A DNA stretch of 40,246 nucleotides from an uncultured Spirochaetaceae bacterium (GCA_944389275.1 CALXLT010000017.1:1-40246), one strand, 5' to 3'. Counted from the first letter of the stretch, positions 30,105-38,645 are shown. Notes: generated from the sequence alone by a model not told the origin. Numbers and translations are program-made.

Positions 30105-30133
30105 CTCCTCAGGTGGTCCCCCCTCCTGGGGAG
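30105..30133 (+). terminator. Hairpin with T run just before the methyltransferase gene
   Basis: CTCCTCAGG, an 11-base loop, CCTGGGGAG (9 bp with one T-G wobble), then TTTTCATT. No annotated + strand gene lies upstream. It could terminate a short transcript from TTGACA at about 30055 (followed 17 bases on by the weak TAGCCT), that is, act as an attenuator or small-RNA end. Confidence 0.5.
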
Positions 30134-30140
30134 TTTTCAT

Positions 30141-30146
30141 TATAAT
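30141..30146 (+). promoter_or_regulatory. Candidate -10 of a leaderless promoter (methyltransferase gene)
   Basis: A perfect TATAAT ends six bases before the ATG at 30153, so the transcript would start at the ATG. The -35 position reads CCCCCC and lies in the loop of the preceding hairpin, so a normal -35 is missing. Confidence 0.45.
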
Positions 30147-30152
30147 CGCCCT

Positions 30153-30866
30153 ATGAACCTATATGATGACGATCGATTCTTCTCCTCATACATAGCGCTC
30201 AGGAATGAGGCGAACTACAACGATCTAATGGAAACGCCAGCGATGCTATCGCTTCTGGGCGCCGTGAAAGGAAAAAGGATAATCGACCTGGGATGCGGAT
30301 TCGGAAGCACCGCCTGCGTTCTTGCCGATATGGGCGCATCCTATGTCCTCGGCATTGATATCTCGGAGAAGATGATAAAGAAGGCAAAGGCGGAGCACCA
30401 GCGCGGCAGCGTCGAGTACAGGGTTATGGACATGGTGGATGTATCGGATATCGAGGAGCGGTTCGACATTGCATATAGCTCGCTGGCCTTCCATTACATA
30501 GAGGACCTCGGAAGGCTTCTTCAAGGCATCCGCGGCATACTTGCTGAGGGCGGCATGCTCATCTTCTCTCAGGAGCATCCGATATCCACAGCAGACTATG
30601 AGGGAGGATTCTCTCCCGACGGCTCATCATACACGTTCTCATCCTATCAGAAGGAAGGGAAAAGGGTTTCACGCTGGTTCGTGGACGGGGTCACGACATA
30701 CCACCGTACATTCGGCACGATAGCCAATACGCTTATACAGAACGGATACAGCATAGATGCGGTACTTGAGCCAAAGCCATCTGATACTGCAATGAAAATA
30801 CTGCCAAGGCTTATAAGGGAATATGAAAAACCATCATTTCTGATTATAAAATCATATAAGAAATGA
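30153..30866 (+). CDS. Class I SAM-dependent methyltransferase
   Basis: A 237-residue methyltransferase. RIIDLGCGFGSTACVLADMG (residues 43-62) is motif I for SAM, VLGIDISEKMIKKAK the acidic ribose contact, and FDIAYSSLAFHYIEDL with GGMLIFSQEHPI the later motifs. Such YafE/UbiE-like enzymes methylate small molecules; the substrate cannot be told. It is the only member of its transcription unit, diverging from the flavodiiron gene. There is no ribosome site before the ATG, which is taken to be used as a leaderless start. Confidence 0.9.
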   Translation: MNLYDDDRFFSSYIALRNEANYNDLMETPAMLSLLGAVKGKRIIDLGCGFGSTACVLADMGASYVLGIDISEKMIKKAKAEHQRGSVEYRVMDMVDVSDIEERFDIAYSSLAFHYIEDLGRLLQGIRGILAEGGMLIFSQEHPISTADYEGGFSPDGSSYTFSSYQKEGKRVSRWFVDGVTTYHRTFGTIANTLIQNGYSIDAVLEPKPSDTAMKILPRLIREYEKPSFLIIKSYKK

Positions 30867-30886
30867 TATTTAAAAATATAATATCA
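30864..30886 (+). terminator. Weak AT-rich hairpin after the methyltransferase gene
   Basis: TGATATT, a 9-base loop and AATATCA form a perfect but AT-rich 7-bp stem overlapping the stop codon, without a T run. It may contribute to termination. The remaining 80 bases before the efflux terminator hold nothing I recognise. Confidence 0.35.
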
Positions 30887-30965
30887 ACAAGATATGAAAT
30901 GCCTTATTACAGTACGGATATCAAAGGATACTGATTAGATATCAGAAGCAGATCGGATATATGAA

Positions 30966-30990
30966 GATCCCCAGCGATCTGCTGGGGATC
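30966..30990 (-). terminator. Terminator of the efflux operon
   Basis: GATCCCCAGC, a 5-base loop and GCTGGGGATC form a perfect 10-bp stem four bases after the TolC-like stop codon. The minus-strand tail TTCATATATCC is only moderately T-rich. Confidence 0.8.
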
Positions 30991-30994
30991 CATA

Positions 30995-32407
30995 TCATTC
31001 TGCCATGCCATCGGTTATCACAGGAGGCCGATCAGGATCGATGCCTGAAAGGTAATAGAGCGTATAGCAGTTCTGGAACATCATCATGCGCTCCGTGACA
31101 AGATCCAGCTCCTCCTCGAGTATGGAAAGGTGGGAAGAGAGCATCCCCTCGTCAGAGGCCGCGCCAAGCTCCTTCTTCATCTCCTCATCCTCGGCCTTCC
31201 TCTTCTCGTTGTCTATCCTAAGCTCCTGGTAGCGCACCTTCGAGAGGGAGATATCGAGGGAGGTATAGGCATTGACGACAGCGCTCTCAAGCGCGTTGAC
31301 AGCCGCATCGTAGTCAATCCTACTGGATTCGATCTGGCTCTCTATCCTATCGCGGTTATTGAGTATCTTCCCTCCATCCCAGAGCGTTGTCTTGAAAGCT
31401 ACGGTTATCATGAGATTCCAGTCATCCTTTCCTGACCAGTTCTTCTCTATGAACGGGAAGCGAGGGCCGCCATAGCTGGCGGATAGCTGGAGCGCGATAT
31501 CAGGTATGCCGTACATCGACGCGTCAGCTATCTTCTTCCCGTACTCTGCGGCCTCGGTAGCCTTCGATGCCATCACAAGCGATGGGGATGAGGGAGATGT
31601 AGCAAAGCCGATAAGACTCTCCATCGGATAGCTGAGGATAAACGATACATCATCCTCGGAAGGGACGTATGAGATATCATCAGGGGAAAGGTCCTTGATG
31701 CCCGTAAGCGTGCGAAGCGCCTCTATAAGGCTGATCCTCTCTCCCTCAAGCTCCTTCTTCGAAAGCTCCGCCTGCCTGGCCTGTATCTCGGCATCTATCA
31801 CATCGGAGGAAAGCACAGCCCCCTCCTCCTCCCCAGAGCGGGCAAGGGCCACAAGGCGGCCGGAGGTCTCGATCGTCTCATCCAGAAGATCCATGGCCTC
31901 ATCGATATAGTACAGGGCCGCGAGGCGGGCCTTGAGCTCCACGATCAGCTGCTTCTCCTTGTCGCTCCGCTGTATTCTCATCGCATCGCTGACAGTCTCG
32001 TAGAGCTTGACGGAATTCGTGATCTTCCCCCAGGTTATCAGAGGCTGCGTTATGGATATCGAGGCGTTGTAGTACGTGCTCTCCATGCCATCATAGAGCT
32101 TTATGTCATAGCCCTGCATGAGAGGAGGACGCCCAAGCTGGGTGAGGATATCATTGGTATTCACCACGATATCATCGATAAGCGGATTCGGCATATACAT
32201 GCCGGTCAGCGTCAGGTCTATCGCCGGATGATAGGCAGCCTTCGCATCCTTGACATCAAGCTCGCTCTGCACGATAGCCTGGTCAGCTTTCCGGAGATCG
32301 GTGTTGTTGATCTCCATCGAGGCGATCAGGTCGCACAGCGTGTATGACGCGGAAAGAGGCATCAGGATGGAGGGAAGAAGCAGCAGAAGCCAAGCAAGCT
32401 TTCTCAT
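30995..32407 (-). CDS. TolC-family outer-membrane efflux protein
   Basis: A 470-residue exported protein. The signal peptide is MRKLAWLLLLLPSILMPLSAS. Two repeats of the outer-membrane efflux domain follow, with long helices such as ELSKKELEGERISLIEALRT and ALESAVVNAYTSLDISLSKV, and the beta-barrel approach ASISITQPLITWGK, repeated as MITVAFKTTLWDGGK. It forms the outer-membrane channel of the tripartite pump encoded just upstream. GGGGGC precedes the ATG, eight bases after the lipoprotein stop. It is the last gene of the operon. Confidence 0.92.
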   Translation of the reverse strand: MRKLAWLLLLLPSILMPLSASYTLCDLIASMEINNTDLRKADQAIVQSELDVKDAKAAYHPAIDLTLTGMYMPNPLIDDIVVNTNDILTQLGRPPLMQGYDIKLYDGMESTYYNASISITQPLITWGKITNSVKLYETVSDAMRIQRSDKEKQLIVELKARLAALYYIDEAMDLLDETIETSGRLVALARSGEEEGAVLSSDVIDAEIQARQAELSKKELEGERISLIEALRTLTGIKDLSPDDISYVPSEDDVSFILSYPMESLIGFATSPSSPSLVMASKATEAAEYGKKIADASMYGIPDIALQLSASYGGPRFPFIEKNWSGKDDWNLMITVAFKTTLWDGGKILNNRDRIESQIESSRIDYDAAVNALESAVVNAYTSLDISLSKVRYQELRIDNEKRKAEDEEMKKELGAASDEGMLSSHLSILEEELDLVTERMMMFQNCYTLYYLSGIDPDRPPVITDGMAE

Positions 32408-32415
32408 ATAGCCCC

Positions 32416-32862
32416 CTACTTAACCGTCACCGCAACATACTTCGGGGAGCCGCTGAGAGACGAGACATTAGCCTCGGCCCAGCCCTTTTTCCCGTCAGGG
32501 GCAACGGCAAGGACATAGAACATGCGCCTGTCGTAATCCTCGCCGAACTCAGGATTGCGGGACTCCCAGATCACGCCGAAATTGAAGGTGCCTCCCGTCT
32601 CTCCCTCCGGCAGGATCGAGGATCCATCGCTGGAGACCGAGAGCGAGGTGGTCTTGTCATAGTATCCCGTGACTTTGGATGTGTCTGACAGGGCCTTCTG
32701 GAGCGAATCATATGAAGAGAAGAGATAGACTTCAGCTCCTCCAACAGGATTGCCTGAGCTATCCTCGACAATGCCGTCTATGTATCCCGTGAACACATAT
32801 GAGCATGCCGCAGCAAGCGCCGCGACAGCCAGTACCATTGCGATATTCCTTATTCTCCTCAT
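32416..32862 (-). CDS. Small lipoprotein with a carboxypeptidase-regulatory-like domain
   Basis: A 148-residue protein. Lipobox LAAAC gives a lipidated Cys at residue 20. The next 30 residues, YIDGIVEDSSGNPVGGAEVYLFS, are the opening of a CarboxypepD_reg/transthyretin-like beta sandwich ('G.V.D..G.PV.GA.V'). The rest is beta-rich, ending SPKYVAVTVK. Its place between the RND pump and TolC-like genes is unusual and suggests an accessory factor of this pump. The start is ATG 32862, overlapping the pump stop (ATGA), with GGAGGAGG upstream. Confidence 0.82.
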   Translation of the reverse strand: MRRIRNIAMVLAVAALAAACSYVFTGYIDGIVEDSSGNPVGGAEVYLFSSYDSLQKALSDTSKVTGYYDKTTSLSVSSDGSSILPEGETGGTFNFGVIWESRNPEFGEDYDRRMFYVLAVAPDGKKGWAEANVSSLSGSPKYVAVTVK

Positions 32863-35800
32863 CTTCCCTCCTCCTTCTTCCAATCAGGGAAAGCCTTCCT
32901 CAGCTTGTGCCTCTCCAGAAGGAAATAGAACACAGGCATCAGGAACAGCGTTATGAATGTCGATGTCGTCAGGCCGCCCATTATGACCTGTCCGAGCGGC
33001 GCATATATCTCAGCGCCCTCGCCTGTCGCCACGGACATGGGAAGGACGCCCAGGATCGTCGTGAGCGTGCTCATCAGTATCGGACGCAGCCTCGATGCCG
33101 TTCCGGCCTGCACGTTCTCCTTGAGCTCCCTCATCTCCAGCTCATAGGGCATGAGCCCGATAAGCCTCGTATCCTCATCGTATGGGATGGAATGCTCGTC
33201 AAGGTATCTCTTCCTTGACGCATCCTCCAGCTGGTTGATGTAGTCAACCATTATGATTCCGTTATTGACCAGCATGCCCGCAAGCGAGACTATGCCGAGT
33301 ATCGCGATCATCGAGAGCGTCGAGCCGAACGCTGCGAGGGCCAGGACGACGCCTATTATGCAGAACGGTGTCAGGAACATTATCAGGAGAGGCTGGTCGA
33401 ACCTCTCATAGATGAGGACTATGACCATGTATACCAGGAAGAGCGCTATCAGGAGGGCGCGGAACACAGGAGGCAGGGACTCATTGAGCATCTCGCCGAT
33501 TCCTCCGGCTTCCGTGGTGACGCCAGAGGGAAGCGGGTTCTCCTCAAGGAACCTATCAACGCGGGCAGAGACTCCCGCTGTAGACTCCGACGTCAGCTGC
33601 GCGCTTACCGTCATCGTGAGCGACCTGTCGCTATGATCGATGCGGGAGAGGCTGTTCTCCTCGATAAGAGAAGAGAGCGCGTCCATCGTGACGGCGCTGC
33701 CTGCCTGGGTATACAGCCTGATGGTGTCAAGCATAGGCTGCCCCACCTGCTTGCTGGATATATCCGACGAAAGCGTTATATCATAATGGCTTCCATCTGC
33801 CGAATAAGTGCCTATATCCATGCCATTGAAAAGGATAGCGCTCGTCATCGCAGCCTCGTAGCCTGAGAGGCCAAGAGATGAGAGATACTCATAGGAAGCG
33901 TCGATTATCGCGGTGCGGGCATCATATGACGAGCTTATCGAGACGGAAAGGACTTCCGGATCGGAAGAAAGGAACGTCTCGATGCTCTCGGCAGCCTCAT
34001 AAAGCGCCCTGTTGACATTTCCGACAAGGGTTATGCCGTATCCTCCGCCGCCGGAGATATAGCCGACCATATAGTCGAAGCCGCCGTTCTTCACCGTGAC
34101 GGTGGCGTCAGGCACAAGGCTTGATACAAGATACTGCATCTCGAGGATTATCTCATGGATATCCCTCTCCCTCTCGGCAACAGGCACCAGGACCGCATGG
34201 ATGCCGCCTTGGTTCCTCGCGGATGAGAACGAGAAGACCTCCGTGCTCTTGCCTGTATATACGATATCGGTCTCAAGCTCAGGTACATTCTCTATGAGTA
34301 TCTGCTCAACCTTCTCCATGCTCTCCCTCGTATCCTCAAGCGTGTAGTAATACGGGAAGCTCACGTTGATGTAGAAATCGCTGTTGTCGGTCGACGGTAT
34401 GAACGAGAGCTGCAGGTTGGAGAGGGAATAGACCGAGACCACAGCCACGAGGGCGACAAGCGTAAGGACGAACGGGGTATGATCCAAGGCGCTTCCGAGA
34501 GCCTTCCTGTACCCGCTCTCTATCCTGTCGATCCCGCGCATGAGGAAATTGTCCCTCGGCGTGCGCTTGCCATCATCGCGCAGGAGCTTGCTGAGGATGT
34601 ACGGCATGAAGATGATAGCCACGAAAAGCGAGGAAAGGATCGCGAACATAAGCGTCAGCGACACATCGCGGAGGATATCTCCGATAAGGCCGGTGATCAT
34701 GGCGATAGGTATGAACACTACGACCGTCGTCAGGTTAGATCCGATGACGGACTTATCAACGATATCGGTGCCGCGGTATATCGACTCACGGGCGCTGTAA
34801 AGAGCCTTGCCGTCCCTCTCCTGCTGATAGAACCTGTAGACCTGGTCAAGGACAACGATCGAGGCATCTACTATGGAGCCAAGGGCTACGACTATGCCTG
34901 ATATCGACATCAGGTTTATCGTTATGCCCGCGATCTTCATGGCTATGAACGTGAAGAAGCAGGAAAGAGGGATCGAGAGCCCGATGGCGAGAGTCGCCTT
35001 CACATCGCTTAGGAATATGAAGATGACGAGTATGGCGATTATTATGCCCATGACGCCGGACTCTATGACATTCGAGAGAGAGGCAGAGATGATCTTGCTG
35101 TCATCGCTGATCATGTGATACGTGATGGCCCCGCCTGTCTCGGTCTCCACGCTCCTGAGTATCTCCTTGACAGCATCGGTGATCTGCATCGTATTGCCGT
35201 CCGCGCGCTTTGAGATGCTGACCTCGATCACGCTCTCGCCGCGGCTTGTGATGTAATAGTCCTCCTCAGGGTATGAGAATTCCACATCCGCGACATCAGA
35301 AAGCCTGATGATGGTGCCTTTATCGTCAGCTCCGACAGGAAGATCCATTATGTCGCTGATATCGTCATAGGATCCGTCGAATCTCATATCGACGCCTGTC
35401 GTGCCGCTCTCAACGGTTCCAAGGGGCATGGACGCGTTTGAGAACTGCAGGATCTGATAGACAGTCACCGGGGATATGCCCCTGGCATTCATGTCATCCA
35501 TGCGGAGCGTGATCTGCACCTCAGGCTCCATCGATCCCGATATCTCCACTGTCGATACCCCCGGGATCCTCGTAAGGCGTGGCCTGAGCTCATCCGTGAC
35601 ATAGGCAGAGAGGGCAGCTATATCCTCCCCTCCGGAAAGGGTGAACGATGTCACTGGAAGCATCGTCGCGCCGCCGACCAATGCCTGCGGCTCACCCTGA
35701 AGGCCTGATGGAAGCGATGAAGAGAGCTGGGATATCCTGTTCCTTACCTCCTCAAGCTGCTCATTGGGGTCAACGCCGTCACGGAACGTTATCGTGACGA

Positions 35801-36068
35801 CGCCGACGCTGTTCATGGACTGGGAATCCATGCTCTTGAAGTCAGGCAATGTCACGAAATCATCCTCAAGGACATCCACGACCTCGCTCTCTATATCCTC
35901 AGCTGACGCCCCTGGATATATGGCGATGACGAATATCTGCGGAAGATCCATGTTGGATATGAATTCCATGTTCGTTGACGAGATCGACAGCAGCCCGAAG
36001 AGAAGAAGGGCAAGCAGGACCATCGTCAGGACAGCTGGATGCTTTACCGAGAACCTGCTTATCTTCAC
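32859..36068 (-). CDS. RND-family efflux transporter, inner-membrane pump (AcrB-like)
   Basis: A 1069-residue pump with two homologous halves of six helices and large periplasmic domains. It opens MKISRFSVKHPAVLTMVLLAL; YPGASAEDIESEV and PGVSTVEISGSMEPEVQI are conserved porter-domain stretches. Helix 4 reads ALGSIVDASIVVLD: the first Asp of AcrB's D407-D408 pair is kept (Asp401) and the second is Ala. Helix 10 has LVNNGIIMVDY, with Asn at the AcrB K940 position, common in this branch. It should export lipophilic compounds using a cation gradient. The start overlaps the adaptor stop by four bases. Confidence 0.94.
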   Translation of the reverse strand: MKISRFSVKHPAVLTMVLLALLLFGLLSISSTNMEFISNMDLPQIFVIAIYPGASAEDIESEVVDVLEDDFVTLPDFKSMDSQSMNSVGVVTITFRDGVDPNEQLEEVRNRISQLSSSLPSGLQGEPQALVGGATMLPVTSFTLSGGEDIAALSAYVTDELRPRLTRIPGVSTVEISGSMEPEVQITLRMDDMNARGISPVTVYQILQFSNASMPLGTVESGTTGVDMRFDGSYDDISDIMDLPVGADDKGTIIRLSDVADVEFSYPEEDYYITSRGESVIEVSISKRADGNTMQITDAVKEILRSVETETGGAITYHMISDDSKIISASLSNVIESGVMGIIIAILVIFIFLSDVKATLAIGLSIPLSCFFTFIAMKIAGITINLMSISGIVVALGSIVDASIVVLDQVYRFYQQERDGKALYSARESIYRGTDIVDKSVIGSNLTTVVVFIPIAMITGLIGDILRDVSLTLMFAILSSLFVAIIFMPYILSKLLRDDGKRTPRDNFLMRGIDRIESGYRKALGSALDHTPFVLTLVALVAVVSVYSLSNLQLSFIPSTDNSDFYINVSFPYYYTLEDTRESMEKVEQILIENVPELETDIVYTGKSTEVFSFSSARNQGGIHAVLVPVAERERDIHEIILEMQYLVSSLVPDATVTVKNGGFDYMVGYISGGGGYGITLVGNVNRALYEAAESIETFLSSDPEVLSVSISSSYDARTAIIDASYEYLSSLGLSGYEAAMTSAILFNGMDIGTYSADGSHYDITLSSDISSKQVGQPMLDTIRLYTQAGSAVTMDALSSLIEENSLSRIDHSDRSLTMTVSAQLTSESTAGVSARVDRFLEENPLPSGVTTEAGGIGEMLNESLPPVFRALLIALFLVYMVIVLIYERFDQPLLIMFLTPFCIIGVVLALAAFGSTLSMIAILGIVSLAGMLVNNGIIMVDYINQLEDASRKRYLDEHSIPYDEDTRLIGLMPYELEMRELKENVQAGTASRLRPILMSTLTTILGVLPMSVATGEGAEIYAPLGQVIMGGLTTSTFITLFLMPVFYFLLERHKLRKAFPDWKKEEGR

Positions 36069-37117
36069 TCTTCCATCCCCCCTACTACGCTCACAGGCAT
36101 GCCTGAGACGATGCCGTCAAGGCCTCGCACTATAAAGAGCCTGGAAGCGTATTCTGCAGTAACAGTGGACCATGAGCCATCGCTGATACCTGCATCAATA
36201 GCGGCATACTCCGCGACCGTGCCATCCTCTGAGAGCATATAAAGCCCGCTTCCCGCCATCGACGCATAGGAAGGAAGGGCGTATGACTCTGTTTCTGAAA
36301 GTATGATGGTTATCCTCACGAACATGCCAGGGATGAAGCCTTCAGGCGAAAGAAGACGGACCTTCATCTCGAATGTCTTGGATGTCGGATCGATGTATGG
36401 GGACACGGATACGATCTCAGCCTCGCTGAATCCACCGTCCGGCGTTGATATCTCGATCCCAAGCGCATCCTGCTTATCTGCTACCGCGCTGAAGTAGCGC
36501 TCCCCGACCTTCACGCTCACGATAAGGTCAGACAGGTCCGCGATAACCGCGAGAGGGGATTCGGATGATGCGATGGAACCGGCTGCGGAAGGGGCCATAA
36601 GGACCGTGCCAGACACGGGAGCGGTGACTGATGCGTAGGAAAGCTGGAGATCGGCGAGCTCAAGCTGCGCGGATGCCGCATCGAGCTGGGCCTTGAGCAT
36701 CTCCCTGTCCTGCTCTGTCGCAGCGCCCTTCCTGTAGAGCGCGTCGACTCGCTCGTATGAGCTGGAAAGCCCGAGGTACGCGGCCTCGGCCTGTGCCTTC
36801 TGCAGCTCATAGGGCTTCCTGTCTATCTCTGCGATCACATCATCCTTCGCGACAGTGTCGCCAGCCTTTATCGGATAGCTCTCGATCGTGCCGCTGACGA
36901 ATGGCACGACCGGTATCATGGCCTCAGCCTCTATATATCCCGTAAGCTCGATCGTCTCCCTTATGGTGCGGATCTCGGGCCGCATCACCTCGACAGGCCT
37001 CGCCGGCGCGCTGTACTCGACCGCGGAACGAGAGCCGAAGAAGACTATAAGAGCGGCCATCACGGCGATGAAGGCCACGATCAGGATGATATACTTGATG
37101 ATTCCACGCTTTCCCAT
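36065..37117 (-). CDS. RND efflux periplasmic adaptor (membrane fusion) protein
   Basis: A 350-residue HlyD/AcrA-like adaptor. One N-terminal membrane anchor (YIILIVAFIAVMAALIVFF) has no lipobox Cys. VSGTIESYPIKAGDTVAKDDVIAEID is the first half of the lipoyl domain. A helical hairpin (LQKAQAEAAYLGLSSSYERV to LDAASAQLELADLQLSYASV) follows, then the second lipoyl half TAPVSGTVLMAP and beta-barrel PGMFVRITI. It links the RND pump to the TolC-like channel and is the first gene of that operon. GAGGGG precedes the ATG. Confidence 0.93.
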   Translation of the reverse strand: MGKRGIIKYIILIVAFIAVMAALIVFFGSRSAVEYSAPARPVEVMRPEIRTIRETIELTGYIEAEAMIPVVPFVSGTIESYPIKAGDTVAKDDVIAEIDRKPYELQKAQAEAAYLGLSSSYERVDALYRKGAATEQDREMLKAQLDAASAQLELADLQLSYASVTAPVSGTVLMAPSAAGSIASSESPLAVIADLSDLIVSVKVGERYFSAVADKQDALGIEISTPDGGFSEAEIVSVSPYIDPTSKTFEMKVRLLSPEGFIPGMFVRITIILSETESYALPSYASMAGSGLYMLSEDGTVAEYAAIDAGISDGSWSTVTAEYASRLFIVRGLDGIVSGMPVSVVGGMEE

Positions 37118-37182
37118 ACAAACCCCTCATCTGAAAGATAATATGCAATGGCACCTGCTTGCCCCGACAATTTACCAGCACT

Positions 37183-37209
37183 CTGTTGGATTGGCACCAA
37201 ATCCAACAG
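37183..37209. repeat. Perfect 10-base inverted repeat in the efflux/aldehyde dehydrogenase divergent region
   Basis: CTGTTGGATT and AATCCAACAG are separated by GGCACCA. With 10-base arms and a 7-base spacer it could bind a TetR- or MarR-type repressor or form a stable hairpin in the leader of the efflux operon. It is about 66 bases upstream of the adaptor start and 57 bases upstream of the aldehyde dehydrogenase start. Confidence 0.75.
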
Positions 37210-37211
37210 TT

Positions 37212-37231
37212 TGTCCGGATTATGTCGGACA
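37212..37231. repeat. Second inverted repeat abutting the aldehyde dehydrogenase -35
   Basis: TGTCCG and CGGACA flank an 8-base spacer and end exactly where the TTCACA -35 begins. It is a separate sequence from the neighbouring 10-base repeat, so two different regulators may meet here. Confidence 0.6.
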
Positions 37232-37260
37232 TTCACAGCCTGCCCCAGTTGTGGTATCAT
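37232..37260 (+). promoter_or_regulatory. Leaderless promoter of the aldehyde dehydrogenase gene
   Basis: TTCACA (37232-37237), 17 bases, TATCAT (37255-37260) with TGG in the extended -10 position. The -10 ends six bases before the ATG at 37267. This is the most complete of the leaderless promoters in the window. Confidence 0.65.
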
Positions 37261-37266
37261 CGCGCC

Positions 37267-38637
37267 ATGGCAATCTACGACGAGACGCTGGAAAAGCAGA
37301 GACGATATTTCAGGACAGGCGCCACTCTTCCGATCTCCTTCAGGAAGAGCATGCTCATCAAGCTCAGGGATGAGCTGAAGCTGAGGGAGAAGGAGATCAT
37401 CGAAGCGCTCCATGAGGACCTCGGGAAGAGCGACTTCGAGGCCTACGCGACAGAGATCGGCATAGTATATGGGGAGATAAGCTATCTTCTAAGACATCTC
37501 TCATCATTCATGCGCAGGAAGAAGGTCCTCTCCCCTATAACGATATTCAAGGCCGCTTCATACACGATCAGGGAGCCTCTGGGGAATGTGCTTATAATGT
37601 CGCCCTGGAACTATCCTCTGCAGCTGACGATGGTTCCGCTTGCGGGGGCCATAGCCGGCGGCAATACAGCCATAGTCAAGCCTTCCCGCTATTCAAAGGC
37701 CACCTCAAAACTCATGAAGAGCATCATCGATGATATCTTCCCGCCTGAGTACATAGCGGCGTTCGAAGGAGGCCATGAGACCAATTCGGCGCTCCTTGAG
37801 GGCAGATACGACATGATATTCTTCACCGGCAGCCCAGGGGTCGGAAGGATCGTGGCGGCAAAGGCCGCGGAGACGCTGACCCCTACCGTGCTGGAGCTTG
37901 GAGGAAAGAGCCCTGTCATCATCGACAAGAGCGCTGATATAAAGCTCTCGGCAAGGAGATTGGCATGGGGCAAGTTCCTCAATGCCGGCCAGACATGCGT
38001 GGCTCCGGACTACGTGCTTGCGGATACCGCTGTCATAAAGCCTTTGATAGAGGCGCTGAGAAAGGAGACAGGACGGATGTTCTCCTCCGCGCCCCTCTCC
38101 TCCCCGGATCTTCCGAAGATAATCAATGAACGCCACTTTGAGAGGATAAAAGGCCTCATCGCCGGCTCTGATATCGCATTCGGCGGGGCAAGCGACAAGG
38201 AGGAGAGGAAGATAGAGCCAACGGTGCTCTACCCTGTCAGGAGCTCTGATCCAGTGATGCAGGAGGAGATATTCGGACCGGTGCTCCCGATTCTTGCGTA
38301 TGACAGCATCGATGATGCCATTGATTTCGTACGAAGCAGGGAGAAGCCTCTTGCCCTCTACATATTCAGCCGCAGCGAGGAGAACATAGAGAGGATACAC
38401 TCCCTCTGCTCATTCGGAGGCGGCTGCGTGAATGATACAGTCGTCCATCTTTCCAATCCCCGCCTCCCGTTTGGCGGAGTCGGCAACTCCGGCATGGGCA
38501 GCTACCATGGGATGAGGAGCCTCGAGACATTCACGCACCAGAAATCCATAGTGCGTGAAGCGCTATGGATCGATCTTCCGGTGCGTTACGCCCCATTCGG
38601 GAAGAAGATAAAGCTCCTGCGGATGCTGATGCGCTGA
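37267..38637 (+). CDS. Aldehyde dehydrogenase, ALDH3-like
   Basis: A 456-residue NAD(P)-dependent dehydrogenase of the short class-3 type, which oxidises medium- or long-chain and aromatic aldehydes. MSPWNYPLQLTMVPLAGAIA (about 111-130) binds the cofactor, FTGSPGVGR the nucleotide, VLELGGKSP holds Glu210 and NAGQTCVAPDYV the catalytic Cys244. RLPFGGVGNSGMGSYHG and a hydrophobic/basic C-terminus (KKIKLLRMLMR) are typical of membrane-associated ALDH3 enzymes. The start is ATG 37267 (MAIYDETLEKQ); an upstream in-frame ATG at 37159 would put the promoter and both repeats inside the gene. The ClC gene follows after eight bases. Confidence 0.94.
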   Translation: MAIYDETLEKQRRYFRTGATLPISFRKSMLIKLRDELKLREKEIIEALHEDLGKSDFEAYATEIGIVYGEISYLLRHLSSFMRRKKVLSPITIFKAASYTIREPLGNVLIMSPWNYPLQLTMVPLAGAIAGGNTAIVKPSRYSKATSKLMKSIIDDIFPPEYIAAFEGGHETNSALLEGRYDMIFFTGSPGVGRIVAAKAAETLTPTVLELGGKSPVIIDKSADIKLSARRLAWGKFLNAGQTCVAPDYVLADTAVIKPLIEALRKETGRMFSSAPLSSPDLPKIINERHFERIKGLIAGSDIAFGGASDKEERKIEPTVLYPVRSSDPVMQEEIFGPVLPILAYDSIDDAIDFVRSREKPLALYIFSRSEENIERIHSLCSFGGGCVNDTVVHLSNPRLPFGGVGNSGMGSYHGMRSLETFTHQKSIVREALWIDLPVRYAPFGKKIKLLRMLMR

Positions 38638-38645
38638 GGCCTTGC

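Noticed and set aside
28719..30140. 72-residue N-terminal extension of the flavodiiron protein
   Set aside because: The extension lacks family similarity and covers the likely promoter; ATG 29924 has a good ribosome site and starts exactly where the family does.
29923..30156. Plus-strand frame of 77 codons across the flavodiiron upstream region
   Set aside because: It has no ribosome site and low-complexity composition, and it overlaps the divergent promoter region.
37159..37266. Longer N-terminus for the aldehyde dehydrogenase
   Set aside because: The extra 36 codons contain both inverted repeats and the promoter and do not resemble ALDH sequence.
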